From Salvelinus alpinus (lineage: Eukaryota > Chordata > Actinopteri > Salmoniformes > Salmonidae): 64,000 nt of DNA. The DNA lies in the NCBI RefSeq assembly GCF_045679555.1, contig NC_092094.1, forward strand, positions 11,522,819-11,586,818, in the 5' to 3' direction. Made by a program: the position numbers and the translations under genes. Positions 1 through 9,641 of the stretch are shown here, piece by piece; position 1 is the first letter of the stretch, and the number at the start of each line of letters is the position of its first letter. The notes beneath the pieces were generated by a model, which worked only from the letters and a program-made list of their open reading frames with translations, was not told the DNA's origin and did not search any database.

Positions 1-536
1 TACTGTAGGTCCATAGGACCAATATCCCTTTAACACACCCATACTGTAAACACAGATAGGTCTATACTGTAGGTCCATAGGACCAATATCCCTTTAACAC
101 ACCCGTACTGTAAACACAGATAGGTCTATACTGTAGGTCCATTGGACCAATATCCCTTTAACACACCCATACTGTAAACACAGATAGGTCTATACTATAG
201 GTCCATAGGACCAATATCCCTTTAACACACCCGTACTGTAAACACAGATAGGCCTATACTATAGGTCCATAGGACCAATATCCCTTTAACACACCCGTAC
301 TGTAAACACAGATATGTCTATACTATAGGTCCATAGGACCAATATCCCTTTAACACACCCGTACTGTAAACACAGATAGGCCTATACTATAGGTCCATAG
401 GACCAATATCCCTTTAACACACCCGTACTGTAAACACAGATATGTCTATACTATAGGTCCATAGGACCAATATCCCTTTAACACACCCATACTGTAAACA
501 CAGATAGGTCTATACTATAGGTCCATAGGACCAATA
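1..536. repeat. 64-bp minisatellite, 8.4 copies
   Basis: Direct tandem repeat with copies starting at 1, 65, 129, 193, 257, 321, 385 and 449 and a 24-bp partial copy at 513-536. The window starts inside the array, so its true length is unknown. Copies differ at a few fixed positions (CTGTAGG/CTATAGG, CCCATAC/CCCGTAC, ATAGGTC/ATAGGCC/ATATGTC). Copies 4+5 (193-320) and 6+7 (321-448) are the same 128-bp dimer. It probably lies in a pdzrn3 intron. Confidence 0.97.
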
Positions 537-1082
537 GATCAGTCATTAGAGTTATTTTTAGTCATGACATCCTGAGTTATACACAACAGCCAAAACATAA
601 ATATACCACTTGTGTTTCTTAGATGAAACACTGCAGGGCTGTTATATGCTCCTGTATAGACCATGGACACCACCTCACATCCTGTTTTATTTAATCGACT
701 TCCAACGGTACGCCATAAAAACTAATGGCAGGCTAATATGCAGTGAGTTCAGGCCCAAGGCCATGGCGAATAGTGTGTGTGTGTGTTAGGGGTGTGAACG
801 CTTTAAATGAAACTGGGATCCTTAAAGTTAAGAAAAATGTTCTTTTTTTCTTCGTTTTTTTACATAGATGCAGAAAGTAAACTGTAGGTCAGTTTCCTCA
901 ACAACTAAGAGTGTTAAAGCGAGAGGCTCAACTCCTCCGCTGTTTTGGTGCCCTGGCTACCACACTGTGAACGGCATGAAGCAAACCCATTCACATGCAC
1001 AGATACTATGTGTGATTGTGTGAGAGCGAAGTGTTACATCTCACTCATTTCAATATCCTAGCACAATGGTCACAGACCTTTT
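537..1082. other. Non-repetitive intronic sequence
   Basis: No coding region or recognised element. The only simple structure is a short GT run near 774-787. Confidence 0.5.
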
Positions 1083-1272
1083 CTGAGTCGGGATCCCTTT
1101 CTGAGTCGGGATCCCTTTCTGAGTCGGGATCCCTTTCTGAGTCGAGATCCCTTTCTGAGTCGAGATCCCTTTCTGAGTCGAGATCCCTTTCTGAGTCGAG
1201 ATCCCTTTCTGAGTCGAGATCCCTTTCTGAGTCGAGATCCCTTTCTGAGTCGAGATCACTTTCTGAGTCGAA
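1083..1272. repeat. 18-bp minisatellite, 10 copies plus a partial
   Basis: The unit is about CTGAGTCGRGATCCCTTT. The first three copies (1083, 1101, 1119) carry GGGATCC and the next seven (1137-1245) carry GAGATCC. The eleventh, at 1263, is partial and degenerate. Because 18 is a multiple of three and the unit lacks stops, several frames on both strands stay open, giving [12 protein letters not shown]-type translations that I regard as artefacts. Confidence 0.95.
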
Positions 1273-1590
1273 ATGCAAGTCCAGATCTACCACTCTTCTA
1301 AATATGACTTAACAAACCTAAGCCTGTGCTACATTAACCAATTAAAAACAGTTATGTAGCAATGAGGTTTGTACAGTAAGCTATAGGCCCAATACATTAT
1401 CACTGCATATTGACTATGCTTGAATTGCCCTGTCATTGTTGTTCTTCTCAGACCATTAGGAAATTATATTTAAAAATAGTAGGTACATGATCAAACTGGT
1501 AATAGATCATTTGTTGTATTACTTGTGAGGCCCAGCAGAGTGAGCATAATAATTCGCTTTTTTCCATTTTACTGGACTGATGGCCTGCAT
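1273..1590. other. AT-rich intronic sequence
   Basis: Nothing recognisable on either strand. Confidence 0.5.
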
Positions 1591-1768
1591 CTGATGGTCA
1601 GTCTGAGGGGAGGGAGCAGATGCCTCTCACCATCTCTCTCTCCCTCCCTCCACTGAGAAAAGGGGACACAGTCTTCCAGCTGATGGTCAGTCTGAGGGGA
1701 GGGAGCAGATGCCTCTCACCATCTCTCTCTCCCTCCCTCCGCTGAGAAAAGGGGACACAGTCTTCCAG
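1591..1768. repeat. 89-bp tandem duplication
   Basis: Two copies, 1591-1679 and 1680-1768, appear to differ by a single base (CCTCCACTGAG versus CCTCCGCTGAG). Each contains a pyrimidine-rich run of TCTC/CCTC. The near identity implies a recent duplication. Confidence 0.93.
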
Positions 1769-1924
1769 CTGATGACGAAACTGACTTCGCACTGCATGAT
1801 TTCTGCCTCATGCACCAACTTAAAGTTACACCTCTGACCAGAGGAAGTGAAATATTCCTTGATATTAAAAAGGAAACAAGCCGCTAATAATAACAAGAAA
1901 GCAATGTTATGGGAACACTTCCTG

Positions 1925-4156
1925 TACTCATTCATTACAGCTGCACTGCTGGTTGTCCTCATTCATTAAAGCTGCACTGCTGGTTGTACTCATTCATTAC
2001 AGCTGCAGTGCTGGTTGTACTCATTCATTACAGCTGCACTGCTGGTTGTACTCATTCATTACAGCTGCACTGCTGGTTGTACTCATTCATTACAGCTGCA
2101 CTGCTGGTTGTACTCATTCATTACAGCTGCAGTGCTGGTTGTACTCATTCATTACAGCTGCAGTGCTGGTTGTACTCATTCATTACAGCTGCAGTGCTGG
2201 TTGTACTCATTCATTACAGCTGCAGTGCTGGTTGTACTCATTCATTACAGCTGCACTGCTGGTTGTACTCATTCATTACAGCTGCAGTGCTGGTTGTACT
2301 CATTCATTACAGCTGCAGTGCTGGTTGTACTCATTCATTACAGCTGCAGTGCTGGTTGTATTCATTCATTACAGCTGCACTGCTGGTTGTACTCATTCAT
2401 TACAGCTGCACTGCTGGTTGTACTCATTCATTACAGCTGCACTGCTGGTTGTACTCATTCATTACAGCTGCAGTGCTGGTTGTACTCATTCATTACAGCT
2501 GCAGTGCTGGTTGTACTCATTCATTACAGCTGCAGTGCTGGTTGTACTCATTCATTACAGCTGCAGTGCTGGTTGTACTCATTCATTACAGCTGCAGTGC
2601 TGGTTGTACTCATTCATTACAGCTGCAGTGCTGGTTGTACTCATTCATTACAGCTGCAGTGCTGGTTGTACTCATTCATTACAGCTGCACTGCTGGTTGT
2701 ACTCATTCATTACAGCTGCAGTGCTGGTTGTACTCATTCATTACAGCTGCAGTGCTGGTTGTACTCATTCATTACAGCTGCAGTGCTGGTTGTACTCATT
2801 CATTACAGCTGCAGTGCTGGTTGTACTCATTCATTACAGCTGCAGTGCTGGTTGTACTCATTCATTACAGCTGCAGTGCTGGTTGTACTCATTCATTACA
2901 GCTGCCCTGCTGGTTGTACTCATTCATTACAGCTGCAGTGCTGGTTGTACTCATTCATTACAGCTGCAGTGCTGGTTGTACTCATTCATTACAGCTGCAG
3001 TGCTGGTTGTACTCATTCATTACAGCTGCAGTGCTGGTTGTACTCATTCATTACAGCTGCAGTGCTGGTTGTACTCATTCATTACAGCTGCAGTGCTGGT
3101 TGTACTCATTCATTACAGCTGCAGTGCTGGTTGTACTCATTCATTACAGCTGCCCTGCTGGTTGTACTCATTCATTACAGCTGCACTGCTGGTTGTACTC
3201 ATTCATTACAGCTGCAGTGCTGGTTGTACTCATTCATTACAGCTGCAGTGCTGGTTGTACTCATTCATTACAGCTGCAGTGCTGGTTGTACTCATTCATT
3301 ACAGCTGCAGTGCTGGTTGTACTCATTCATTACAGCTGCAGTGCTGGTTGTACTCATTCATTACAGCTGCACTGCTGGTTGTACTCATTCATTACAGCTG
3401 CAGTGCTGGTTGTACTCATTCATTACAGCTGCAGTGCTGGTTGTACTCATTCATTACAGCTGCAGTGCTGGTTGTACTCATTCATTACAGCTGCAGTGCT
3501 GGTTGTACTCATTCATTACAGCTGCAGTGCTGGTTGTACTCATTCATTACAGCTGCAGTGCTGGTTGTACTCATTCATTACAGCTGCAGTGCTGGTTGTA
3601 CTCATTCATTACAGCTGCAGTGCTGGTTGTACTCATTCATTACAGCTGCAGTGCTGGTTGTACTCATTCATTACAGCTGCAGTGCTGGTTGTACTCATTC
3701 ATTACAGCTGCACTGCTGGTTGTACTCATTCATTACAGCTGCACTGCTGGTTGTACTCATTCATTACAGCTGCACTGCTGGTTGTACTCATTCATTACAG
3801 CTGCAGTGCTGGTTGTACTCATTCATTACAGCTGCAGTGCTGGTTGTACTCATTCATTACAGCTGCAGTGCTGGTTGTACTCATTCATTACAGCTGCAGT
3901 GCTGGTTGTACTCATTCATTACAGCTGCACTGCTGGTTGTACTCATTCATTACAGCTGCAGTGCTGGTTGTACTCATTCATTACAGCTGCACTGCTGGTT
4001 GTACTCATTCATTACAGCTGCAGTGCTGGTTGTACTCATTCATTACAGCTGCACTGCTGGTTGTACTCATTCATTACAGCTGCAGTGCTGGTTGTACTCA
4101 TTCATTACAGCTGCAGTGCTGGTTGTACTCATTCATTACAGCTGCAGTGCTGGTTG
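1925..4156. repeat. 31-bp minisatellite, exactly 72 copies
   Basis: The unit is TACTCATTCATTACAGCTGC followed by AGTGCTGGTTG. Start positions at 1925 + 31k hold through to the last copy at 4126-4156, so there is no indel in 2.2 kb. The main variable site is GCTGCAGTG versus GCTGCACTG, with two GCTGCCCTG copies near 2903 and 3153. The first copies (1925, 1956) carry extra substitutions (TCCTCAT, ATTAAAG), as is usual for array edges. The unit has no stop in any + strand frame, so frames of up to 751 codons span the array; these are by-products of the period. Confidence 0.98.
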
Positions 4157-4970
4157 TAGCGTGAGTGGAAGTAGGGAGAATACACATATGTGTTGACAGT
4201 GCTGAATAACAACTTAAACATGAACTTACTCATAAAAACAGCAGCTAATTTACTGTATTCATTGAATCTCTCTAGTCATGTTTTTTAAAGTTTTTAAATC
4301 TCACAGTATCAACTTTCGAGGCTTTCGAGGCTCAAGGAAAAGGTGCAGACACGGTGATCTGAGCTATCTGATTGGCCAGTGGTAGGCCAATAGGTGCACT
4401 TGATTTGCTCTCTGGGCCTGCCGGGTATGCAGAGTTCTACCTTCAGACACATGAAATGGTTCAAAATGGGAACACTGCCTTCCCTGCGCTAGGGCTGCTG
4501 AATCAAGTGCACCTACAGCCAACAGGGCGAAAGGAAAAATGAAATAAGAACGCAAGGCTTTACCTTTGTTGTTTTTTTACACACATCTTTGGTAATCGAC
4601 TAGGAATACCCTCGCGATCGACTGGCTGTTCTAGCCTATTCATTGGTTTTCTGCTTTACTGAAGTTGCAAGATACAGCTTTTGATTGCCGATAGATATGC
4701 CTAGTGCCTGATGGCCAACCTACCTAATTGTTTTAATGGAAAATCCACAAACAATGGCAGTTTAAATGTTAAGAAAATGTTTCCATTTGTCACATCCCTA
4801 GTGTGTGTGTGCGCACCACTGAGAACAGCGGATGAGCCATGAGCCAAAATGGACTCTCTTCCTTCCCCTTTTAGTAATTAAATAAGTCTCTCACAGTCTA
4901 AAGTCCTGGCTTCAACGTATCCCATTTAGTTTGACACAAGCAGACAAAGAGATCATGAAGAACACTGAGG
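4157..4970. other. Intronic sequence with a small inverted-repeat element
   Basis: No gene is seen. It contains a perfect 15-bp inverted pair at 4391-4405 (TAGGTGCACTTGATT) and 4501-4515 (AATCAAGTGCACCTA), bounding about 125 bp. This could be a small MITE. A short duplication of CTTTCGAGG lies near 4314-4333. Confidence 0.5.
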
Positions 4971-5180
4971 CCACAACAAGCTGGCCAATCAAGAGTAACA
5001 ACCAGCTGGCCATTCAAGAGCCACAACAAGCTGGCCATTCAAGAGCCATAACAAGCTGGGCACTCAAGAACCACAACAAGCTGGCCATTCAAGAGCCACA
5101 ACAAGCTGGCCATTTAAGAGCTACAACAAGCTGGCCATTCAAGAACCATAACAAGCTGGCCATTCAAGAACCACAACAAA
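4971..5180. repeat. 25-bp minisatellite, about 8.4 copies
   Basis: The unit is about CCACAACAAGCTGGCCATTC plus AAGAG, repeated from 4971 with 1-4 changes per copy and ending in a partial copy at 5171. A single inverted copy of the same unit occurs at about 5311-5331, so the array belongs to the foldback structure annotated next. Confidence 0.93.
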
Positions 5181-5331
5181 ACACACCTCATGAATATCTG
5201 GCTTTATGAAACTGTTGATAGATCATGTATGAAGGTCATGAAGCCTGACCACTATGTGTATGTATTGACTCTATCAACAGCTTCATAAAGCAAGATATTA
5301 ATGTCTTGTTGTGGCTCTTGAATGGCCAGCT
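5154..5331. repeat. Foldback (inverted-repeat) element joined to the minisatellite
   Basis: Left arm 5154-5221 and right arm 5271-5331 are reverse complements with a few mismatches and gaps. The innermost part pairs CTGTTGATAG with CTATCAACAG, and the outermost pairs AGCTGGCCATTC with GAATGGCCAGCT. The loop is 5222-5270 and holds a smaller hairpin (GGTCA...TGACC). The outer end of the left arm is the minisatellite unit, which has been multiplied on that side only. Confidence 0.85.
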
Positions 5332-5406
5332 AGATGGTGTAAGGGTTTCTCATGTTCCTGTTTAAATCATCTCTCTCTCTTTCTCTCTATCTCTCTATCT
5401 CTCTAG

Positions 5407-5520
5407 CTGGAGGAAGCGTGGTTGGATGATGAACACAGTGAATTCCTGGAGCAACTGAAGATGGAAATGTTGGAAGAGCAACAGAGAGAAGAGATGGAGC
5501 TAGAGGCACTTCAGGAGAAG
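5407..5520 (+). CDS. pdzrn3: pdzrn3-type E3 ligase, penultimate coding exon
   Basis: A 114-nt exon of 38 codons in phase 0/0. It is preceded by a polypyrimidine tract and acceptor (TCTCTCTATCTCTCTAG) and followed by the donor GTGAGA. It starts LEEAWLDDEHSEFLEQLKME and continues as a highly charged Glu/Gln-rich segment typical of a coiled coil. It joins in frame to the exon at 6379. In PDZRN3-family proteins (N-terminal RING finger, sina/TRAF-type zinc finger, two PDZ domains) such a segment lies between the second PDZ domain and the conserved C-terminal region. Upstream exons are outside the window or beyond the large repeat-filled intron. The exon is inferred from splice signals, frame and similarity in style to the family. 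Assignment to pdzrn3 rather than its paralogue pdzrn4 is likely but not proven. Confidence 0.82.
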
Positions 5521-5820
5521 GTGAGACCACACTGCCGCAGGGACAGGCCAAAGAGTTTATCACAATTAGTTGTACACTCTCCCACACATAGCACATACCT
5601 GTAAAGCTCATCACCAAAGCGACACACCAAAGAGTTTATGTACTGTAAAAATGACTTCAGGGTCTCTATGGTCCACCCTCAGACTCTTTGAAAAACCTGT
5701 GAAAATATGTGATACCCTTGGAAAAATTGTGTGTTTTTATTGAGAGATTAGCAGGCTGTGAATGGGTAGATATGGAAGTTCAAAGATGGAAAAGCTATTG
5801 GGGAAGAAGTGGCACCATAG

Positions 5821-6112
5821 TGGTACAGAACTCCACAAGAATGGAGGGAATCCCAGTGGAGAACCGTAGTGGTACAGAACTCCACAAGAATGGAGGGAAT
5901 CCCAGTGGAAAACCGTAGTGGTACAGAACTCCACAAGAATGGAGGGAATCCCAGTGGAGAACCGTAGTGGTACAGAACTCCACAAGAATGGAGGGAATCC
6001 CAGTGGAAAACCGTAGTGGTACAGAACTCCACAAGAATGGAGGAAATCCCAGTGGAAAACCGTAGTGGTACAGAACTCCACAAGAATGGAGGAAATCCCA
6101 GTGGAGAACCCA
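5821..6112. repeat. 49-bp minisatellite, 6 copies (intronic)
   Basis: Copies begin with TGGTACAGAACTCCACAAGA at 5821, 5870, 5919, 5968, 6017 and 6066. Variation is mainly GAGGGAATC versus GAGGAAATC and GGAGAACC versus GGAAAACC. Minus-strand frames read through it, because translation of the three phases of a 49-bp unit avoids stops; they are not genes. Confidence 0.95.
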
Positions 6113-6193
6113 AAGCACTGACTTAGAAGTTCAGAACTATTTCAGACGTTCGAAATTTCAGAAACTACACTCGGGGGGGGGGGGGGTTCTGTA

Positions 6194-6291
6194 ATAATAC
6201 TAAAGCCCTTTGTGGGGGAAAAACTCATTCTGATTGGCTTGGCTTGGCTACCCAATGGTTGCATGTGGTGTTTATATTTTTGTTCAGTATA
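6194..6291 (+). mobile_element. 3' remnant of a Tc1-type non-autonomous element
   Basis: It matches the 3' part of the larger element at 30093-30545. Shared segments are TAAAGCCCTTTGTGG, AAAACTCATTCTGATTGGCT and the terminal TTTATATTTTTGTTCAGTAT. About 150 bp of the internal part seen in the 30-kb copy is missing here. It lies within the last pdzrn3 intron. Confidence 0.7.
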
Positions 6292-6378
6292 GTTATGAAT
6301 CTTATTCAAGATTTGTACCTATTTCTTTACATTGGGGGTAATTTCAGTACTGATTATATAATTTTTTCTTTATTACAG

Positions 6379-7956
6379 GCCAAAGGAGAAGAGGATGACA
6401 TCACTGCCACCTGTTCCTCCAGAACTCAGGACAGCGGGCTGGGGATGTCGTTAAGGAACAGCATCGACGCCCCCGACCACAACGCCCTCCTAACCCACAT
6501 CCAACGGAGACTCTCCCAGTGTCTGAGGGACAGACAGAACTGTTCCACGCGTCTGGACGAAGAGGAGGAGGAGGAAGAAGAGGAGGATGTTGCAGAGGAT
6601 GGCGATCGGTTCCAGCAGCTCCTGGAGCTGAAGTGTCAGATCCGTAACAGCGGGGAGTACGACCTGATCTATAGCAGACGCAGCACTATAGAGTGTAGGC
6701 TGGGAGAGCCGGCCGGTGGCGTGCAGCGTGAGCTCCGCATGCTCAACGACGAGCTCCGTAGCATCGAGCTAGAGTGCCAGAACATCATGCAGGCACACAA
6801 GCTCGGCAAGGGGCCGGTGGGGTCCCAGTGGGACCAGGGGCAGCAAGTGTTTCCCCAAATTGTCTGCCCCACACCCAAGGACCAAAGCTCCCACCTGGGG
6901 TGCAATGACTCACCTAGAAGAAGCAAGCTGGTGGACATCAGCGAGTGTCCGGAGAAGCCGGAGAAGTCAGACAAGGACAGCTCGAGTGCCTACAACACTG
7001 CAGAGAGCTCACGCAGCACGCCGCTGGCAATGGACCGCTCCCCTGAGCACTCCCTTCAGAGGAGGATGGTGACCATCACCAACCAGAGGAACCTCCGCAG
7101 CAGCATGGCCAGCCTCCACACTACAGCCAGCCCCAGCCCCAAACACCGGCCCCTCCACTGGGCCCCCATCCCAGGCAAGGCCAGCAGCCCCGACCACAGC
7201 CTTTACCCCTCCGAGTCGGACAAGGTGGCCCCTGCAGACAACGAAAGGAGTGGGTTGGGGAACTGGAAGGTGAAGCCTCAGCCTCCTCCCAGGGCCTCCC
7301 AGATCCCTTACCTATCCCCGTCCCATGACTCCCAGCACCGCCAGCCCAACGCCAACATCCCGGCCCACGCTCGCCACTACCAGAGCTACATGCAGTTGAT
7401 TCAGCAGCGCTCGGCTGCGGAGTACGCCCAGAGCCAGCTGAGCCTGCTCAGTGGAGTCAAGGAGCCCCAGCTGAGCCCCGCCATCGAGCCTAAGATGGAA
7501 TGGAAGGTGAAGATCCGTTCGGACGGCACGCGCTACATCACCAAGAGACCCATTAGGGACAAGATCCTGCGGGAACGCGCCTTGAAGATCAAAGAGGAGC
7601 GTAGCGGAGGGATGACCACCGACGACGACGCTATGTCCGAGATGAAGATGGGGCGGTACTGGAGTAAAGAGGAAAGGAAGCAGCATCTGGTCAGGGCTAA
7701 AGAACAGCGGAGGAGACGGGAGTTCATGCAGCGCAGCCGACTGGAGAGCCTGAGGGAGAGTCCTCAGAGCAGCAGCGAAGGACGCAAGGAGGTCAGCATC
7801 ATTGAACTGAGCCACAGGAAGATGATGAAGAAGCGCAACAAGAAGATCCTGGACAACTGGATGACCATTCAGGAACTGATGACTCACGGGGCCAAGGCCC
7901 CTGATGACCCCAGGTCCAAAGTACATAAGGCCTTCCTGTCGGTCACCACTGTATAA
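6379..7956 (+). CDS. pdzrn3: pdzrn3-type E3 ubiquitin ligase, terminal coding exon
   Basis: The terminal exon codes for 525 residues and ends with TAA at 7954-7956. It begins AKGEEDDITATC after an acceptor AG at 6377-6378. Features in order: a Ser-rich start (QDSGLGMSLR), a run of nine Glu, a helical segment (QRELRMLNDELRSIELECQN), a Pro/Ser-rich low-complexity middle, HARHYQSYMQLIQQRSAAEY, then a basic conserved block (EWKVKIRSDGTRYITKRP, MGRYWSKEERKQHL, MMKKRNKKILDNWMTIQEL). The C-terminus SVTTV is a class I PDZ-binding tail. This layout matches the LNX3-homology C-terminus of PDZRN3/PDZRN4. PDZRN3 is a cytoplasmic RING E3 ligase implicated in MuSK turnover at neuromuscular synapses and in Wnt signalling. 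RING and PDZ domains are not in this window. The open frame extends 45 codons further upstream into intron and transposon sequence; I place the start at the splice acceptor. Coding GC content is well above its surroundings. Confidence 0.88.
   Translation, partial: AKGEEDDITATCSSRTQDSGLGMSLRNSIDAPDHNALLTHIQRRLSQCLRDRQNCSTRLDEEEEEEEEEDVAEDGDRFQQLLELKCQIRNSGEYDLIYSRRSTIECRLGEPAGGVQRELRMLNDELRSIELECQNIMQAHKLGKGPVGSQWDQGQQVFPQIVCPTPKDQSSHLGCNDSPRRSKLVDISECPEKPEKSDKDSSSAYNTAESSRSTPLAMDRSPEHSLQRRMVTITNQRNLRSSMASLHTTASPSPKHRPLHWAPIPGKASSPDHSLYPSESDKVAPADNERSGLGNWKVKPQPPPRASQIPYLSPSHDSQHRQPNANIPAHARHYQSYMQLIQQRSAAEYAQSQLSLLSGVKEPQLSPAIEPKMEWKVKIRSDGTRYITKRPIRDKILRERALKIKEERSGGMTTDDDAMSEMKMGRYWSKEERKQHLVRAKEQRRRREFMQRSRLESLRESPQSSSEGRKEVSIIELSHRKMMKKRNKKILDNWMTIQELMTHGAKAPDDPRSKVHKAFLSVTTV
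6557..6592 (+). repeat. In-frame GAG/GAA repeat coding poly-Glu
   Basis: A trinucleotide tract inside the terminal exon encodes nine consecutive Glu after Asp. It is pure GAR codons, so it is a candidate for length polymorphism without frameshift. Confidence 0.85.
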
Positions 7957-7984
7957 TATACAACTAACACATAACAATCTATAG

Positions 7985-8096
7985 CAGTGTTTCTTAACCG
8001 TATTCATACCAGGAACCAGCAAGCTATGGCCCTACCCCGGTGAGCAACATCCCAGGGACCGGTGCTGGTCTCCGGACCGGAATTTGAGGAACACTG
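7985..8096. mobile_element. Short hAT-like MITE in the pdzrn3 3' UTR
   Basis: A 112-bp element with terminal inverted repeats CAGTGTTTCTTAAC... and ...TTGAGGAACACTG. It is flanked by an 8-bp target duplication, ATCTATAG (7977-7984) and ATCTACAG (8097-8104), with one mismatch. Eight-bp duplications and CAGTG ends are typical of hAT elements; no transposase is present. It begins 28 bp after the stop codon. Confidence 0.82.
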
Positions 8097-8104
8097 ATCT
8101 ACAG

Positions 8105-8517
8105 TACCCCATGTGGTATTATATACTTGCCTCGTTCAATGTGGCGTTTTTATGAGGGCGATAGGAATATTTTTCACAACTTTGTTACCCGAAAAATAGC
8201 ATTTTCTAAAGAATTTTAACCAATGGTTTCCATGGCATTTAAAAAATCAGTTTTTCATTATTTCACTCTGTTCCAGAAACACTTTTGTATGAGATTACTG
8301 AGCAATTATTTTTCTTAGTTCATCCTGTAAATGTAATTACCTGCATAGTGTTCAATTATTTTCATATTTCTGTTCTGTTATACAGTGATTCCAACCCACA
8401 CAGGTCAGAATATTTGTATGTACTCCCTCAGGGGGAGAGGCGTTCAATTGAATGTACAGTACAGAAATCCTACTTCTTGCAGGTCTAGATTTGATAAACC
8501 AGCCATTTCATTTGTCC
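8105..8517 (+). other. Probable pdzrn3 3' UTR, no other gene
   Basis: AT-rich sequence without long frames or recognised repeat. Its position directly after the terminal exon suggests 3' UTR; no transcript evidence is available. Confidence 0.4.
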
Positions 8518-8521
8518 TTAA

Positions 8522-9004
8522 AGGGACACTTCGGGATTTTGGTATGAAGGAAGTTAGAGGTAAGTTTCGCGAGCCAATGCTAACTAGCGTTAGCGCAATG
8601 ACTGGAAGTCTATGGGTATCAGCTAGCATGCTAGCAGATTGGGCTCCCGAGTGGCGCTCCCGATGGCTCTAGCATCTCAGTGCTAGAGGCATCACTACAT
8701 ACCCTGGTTCGATTCAAAGGCTGTATCACACCTGGGAGTCCCATAGGGCGGAGAACAATTGGCCCAGCGTCATCCGGTTTAGAGTTTGGCCGGGGTAGGC
8801 CATCATTGTAAATAAGAATTTGCTCTAAACTGACTTGCCTGATTAAATAAAAAAATGAAAAATAAAAGATTCCCATAGACTTAGTCATTGCGCAATTAAC
8901 AACTTCCTTCAAACTGCACGCAGAGACATAAAAATGGTATTCACAAGTTCATCTGACTCTGGGGAAGTAGATAAAGTGCCTCTGCCAAAATCCGAAGTAT
9001 CCCT
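8522..9004. mobile_element. TTAA-flanked MITE-like element, interrupted by a SINE
   Basis: Ends are inverted repeats: AGGGACACTTCGGGATTTTGG at the left and, on the reverse strand, AGGGATACTTCGGATTTTGG at the right. TTAA flanks both sides (8518-8521, 9005-9008), consistent with a piggyBac-type TTAA target. A tRNA-like SINE is inserted at about 8636-8868. The halves are otherwise collinear (CTAGCGTTAGCGCAATGACT... / ...GACTTAGTCATTGCGCAATT). No transposase frame is seen. Confidence 0.75.
8636..8868 (+). mobile_element. tRNA-Leu-like SINE (SlmI-type)
   Basis: Promoter-like head GGCTCCCGAGTGGCG with a damaged A-box region, then CATCTCAGTGCTAGAGGC, a B box (CTGGTTCGATTCAAAGG), CACAATTGGCCCAGCG-type body and the 3' tail AACTGACTTGCCTGATTAAA. 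Related minus-strand copies lie at 21.0, 24.4, 32.8, 45.1 and 52.2 kb. It is inserted in the TTAA element. The family name is from memory. Confidence 0.8.
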
Positions 9005-9641
9005 TTAAAGGTCATGAACAGTCAAAATAATGTTTTTCATGAAATTGGATAATATTTGGATGAAACTAGATCGAAGTATGAAAAATGACTGGTTCTTCTA
9101 CATTGGTAAAGTTTGATCATAGAGTCACTGGTCCCCCCCATGTCAAAAACGTGGATTCAGGAGGTGGGATTATTAAGGGGATAGGGTGACATCACTCTAA
9201 CTCTCTCATTTTACTACACCAATGGTAACATGATATTCTCTTACCTAATTTAAATAAGTACCGCCTTGTAACCAACATCTGAGAAGGTGTGTTTGCAGAA
9301 GGGCGTGGTTTATATAGTTAGATAGCTACTCTACTAGTGACAACATATGAGTGTAGGGTGTCAGCAAATACAATTAAAAGTTTACCCTTTCATCTAGAAT
9401 GGCAAAGATACTTACAGTTGAAGTCGGAAGTTTACATACACCTTAGGCAAATACATTTAAACTCAGTTTTTCACAATTCCTGACATTTAATCCCCGTAAA
9501 AATCCCCTATCTTAGGTCAGTTAGGAGCACCACATTATTTTAAGAATGTGAAATGCCAGAATAATAGTAGAGAGAATTATTTCAGCTTTTATTTATTTCA
9601 TCACATTCCCAGTGGGTCAGAAGTTTACATACACTCAATTA

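Larger units (their letters stand above)
5521..6378 (+). other. pdzrn3: Last coding intron of pdzrn3-like gene
   Basis: An 858-bp GT-AG intron from donor GTGAGA (5521) to acceptor TTTTTCTTTATTACAG (ends 6378). It holds a 49-bp minisatellite, a poly-G run of about 12 at 6174-6186, and a 3' remnant of a Tc1-type non-autonomous element. Read-through of its last 45 codons opens the frame upstream of the true exon. Confidence 0.8.

Noticed and set aside
1016..1312. Ser-Glu-rich and Asp-rich small proteins
   Set aside because: Translations of the 18-bp minisatellite on both strands.
1909..4196. Three overlapping + strand frames of 714-751 codons
   Set aside because: They are translations of the 31-bp minisatellite in all three phases, with no real start context and no known family.
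6244..6378. N-terminal 45 codons of the open frame leading into the pdzrn3 terminal exon
   Set aside because: This part is intron and transposon remnant; a good acceptor and the family-like sequence start at 6379.
7312..8022. Antisense 236-codon frame
   Set aside because: Shadow of the GC-rich pdzrn3 exon; no recognised domain and it runs through the sense stop region.
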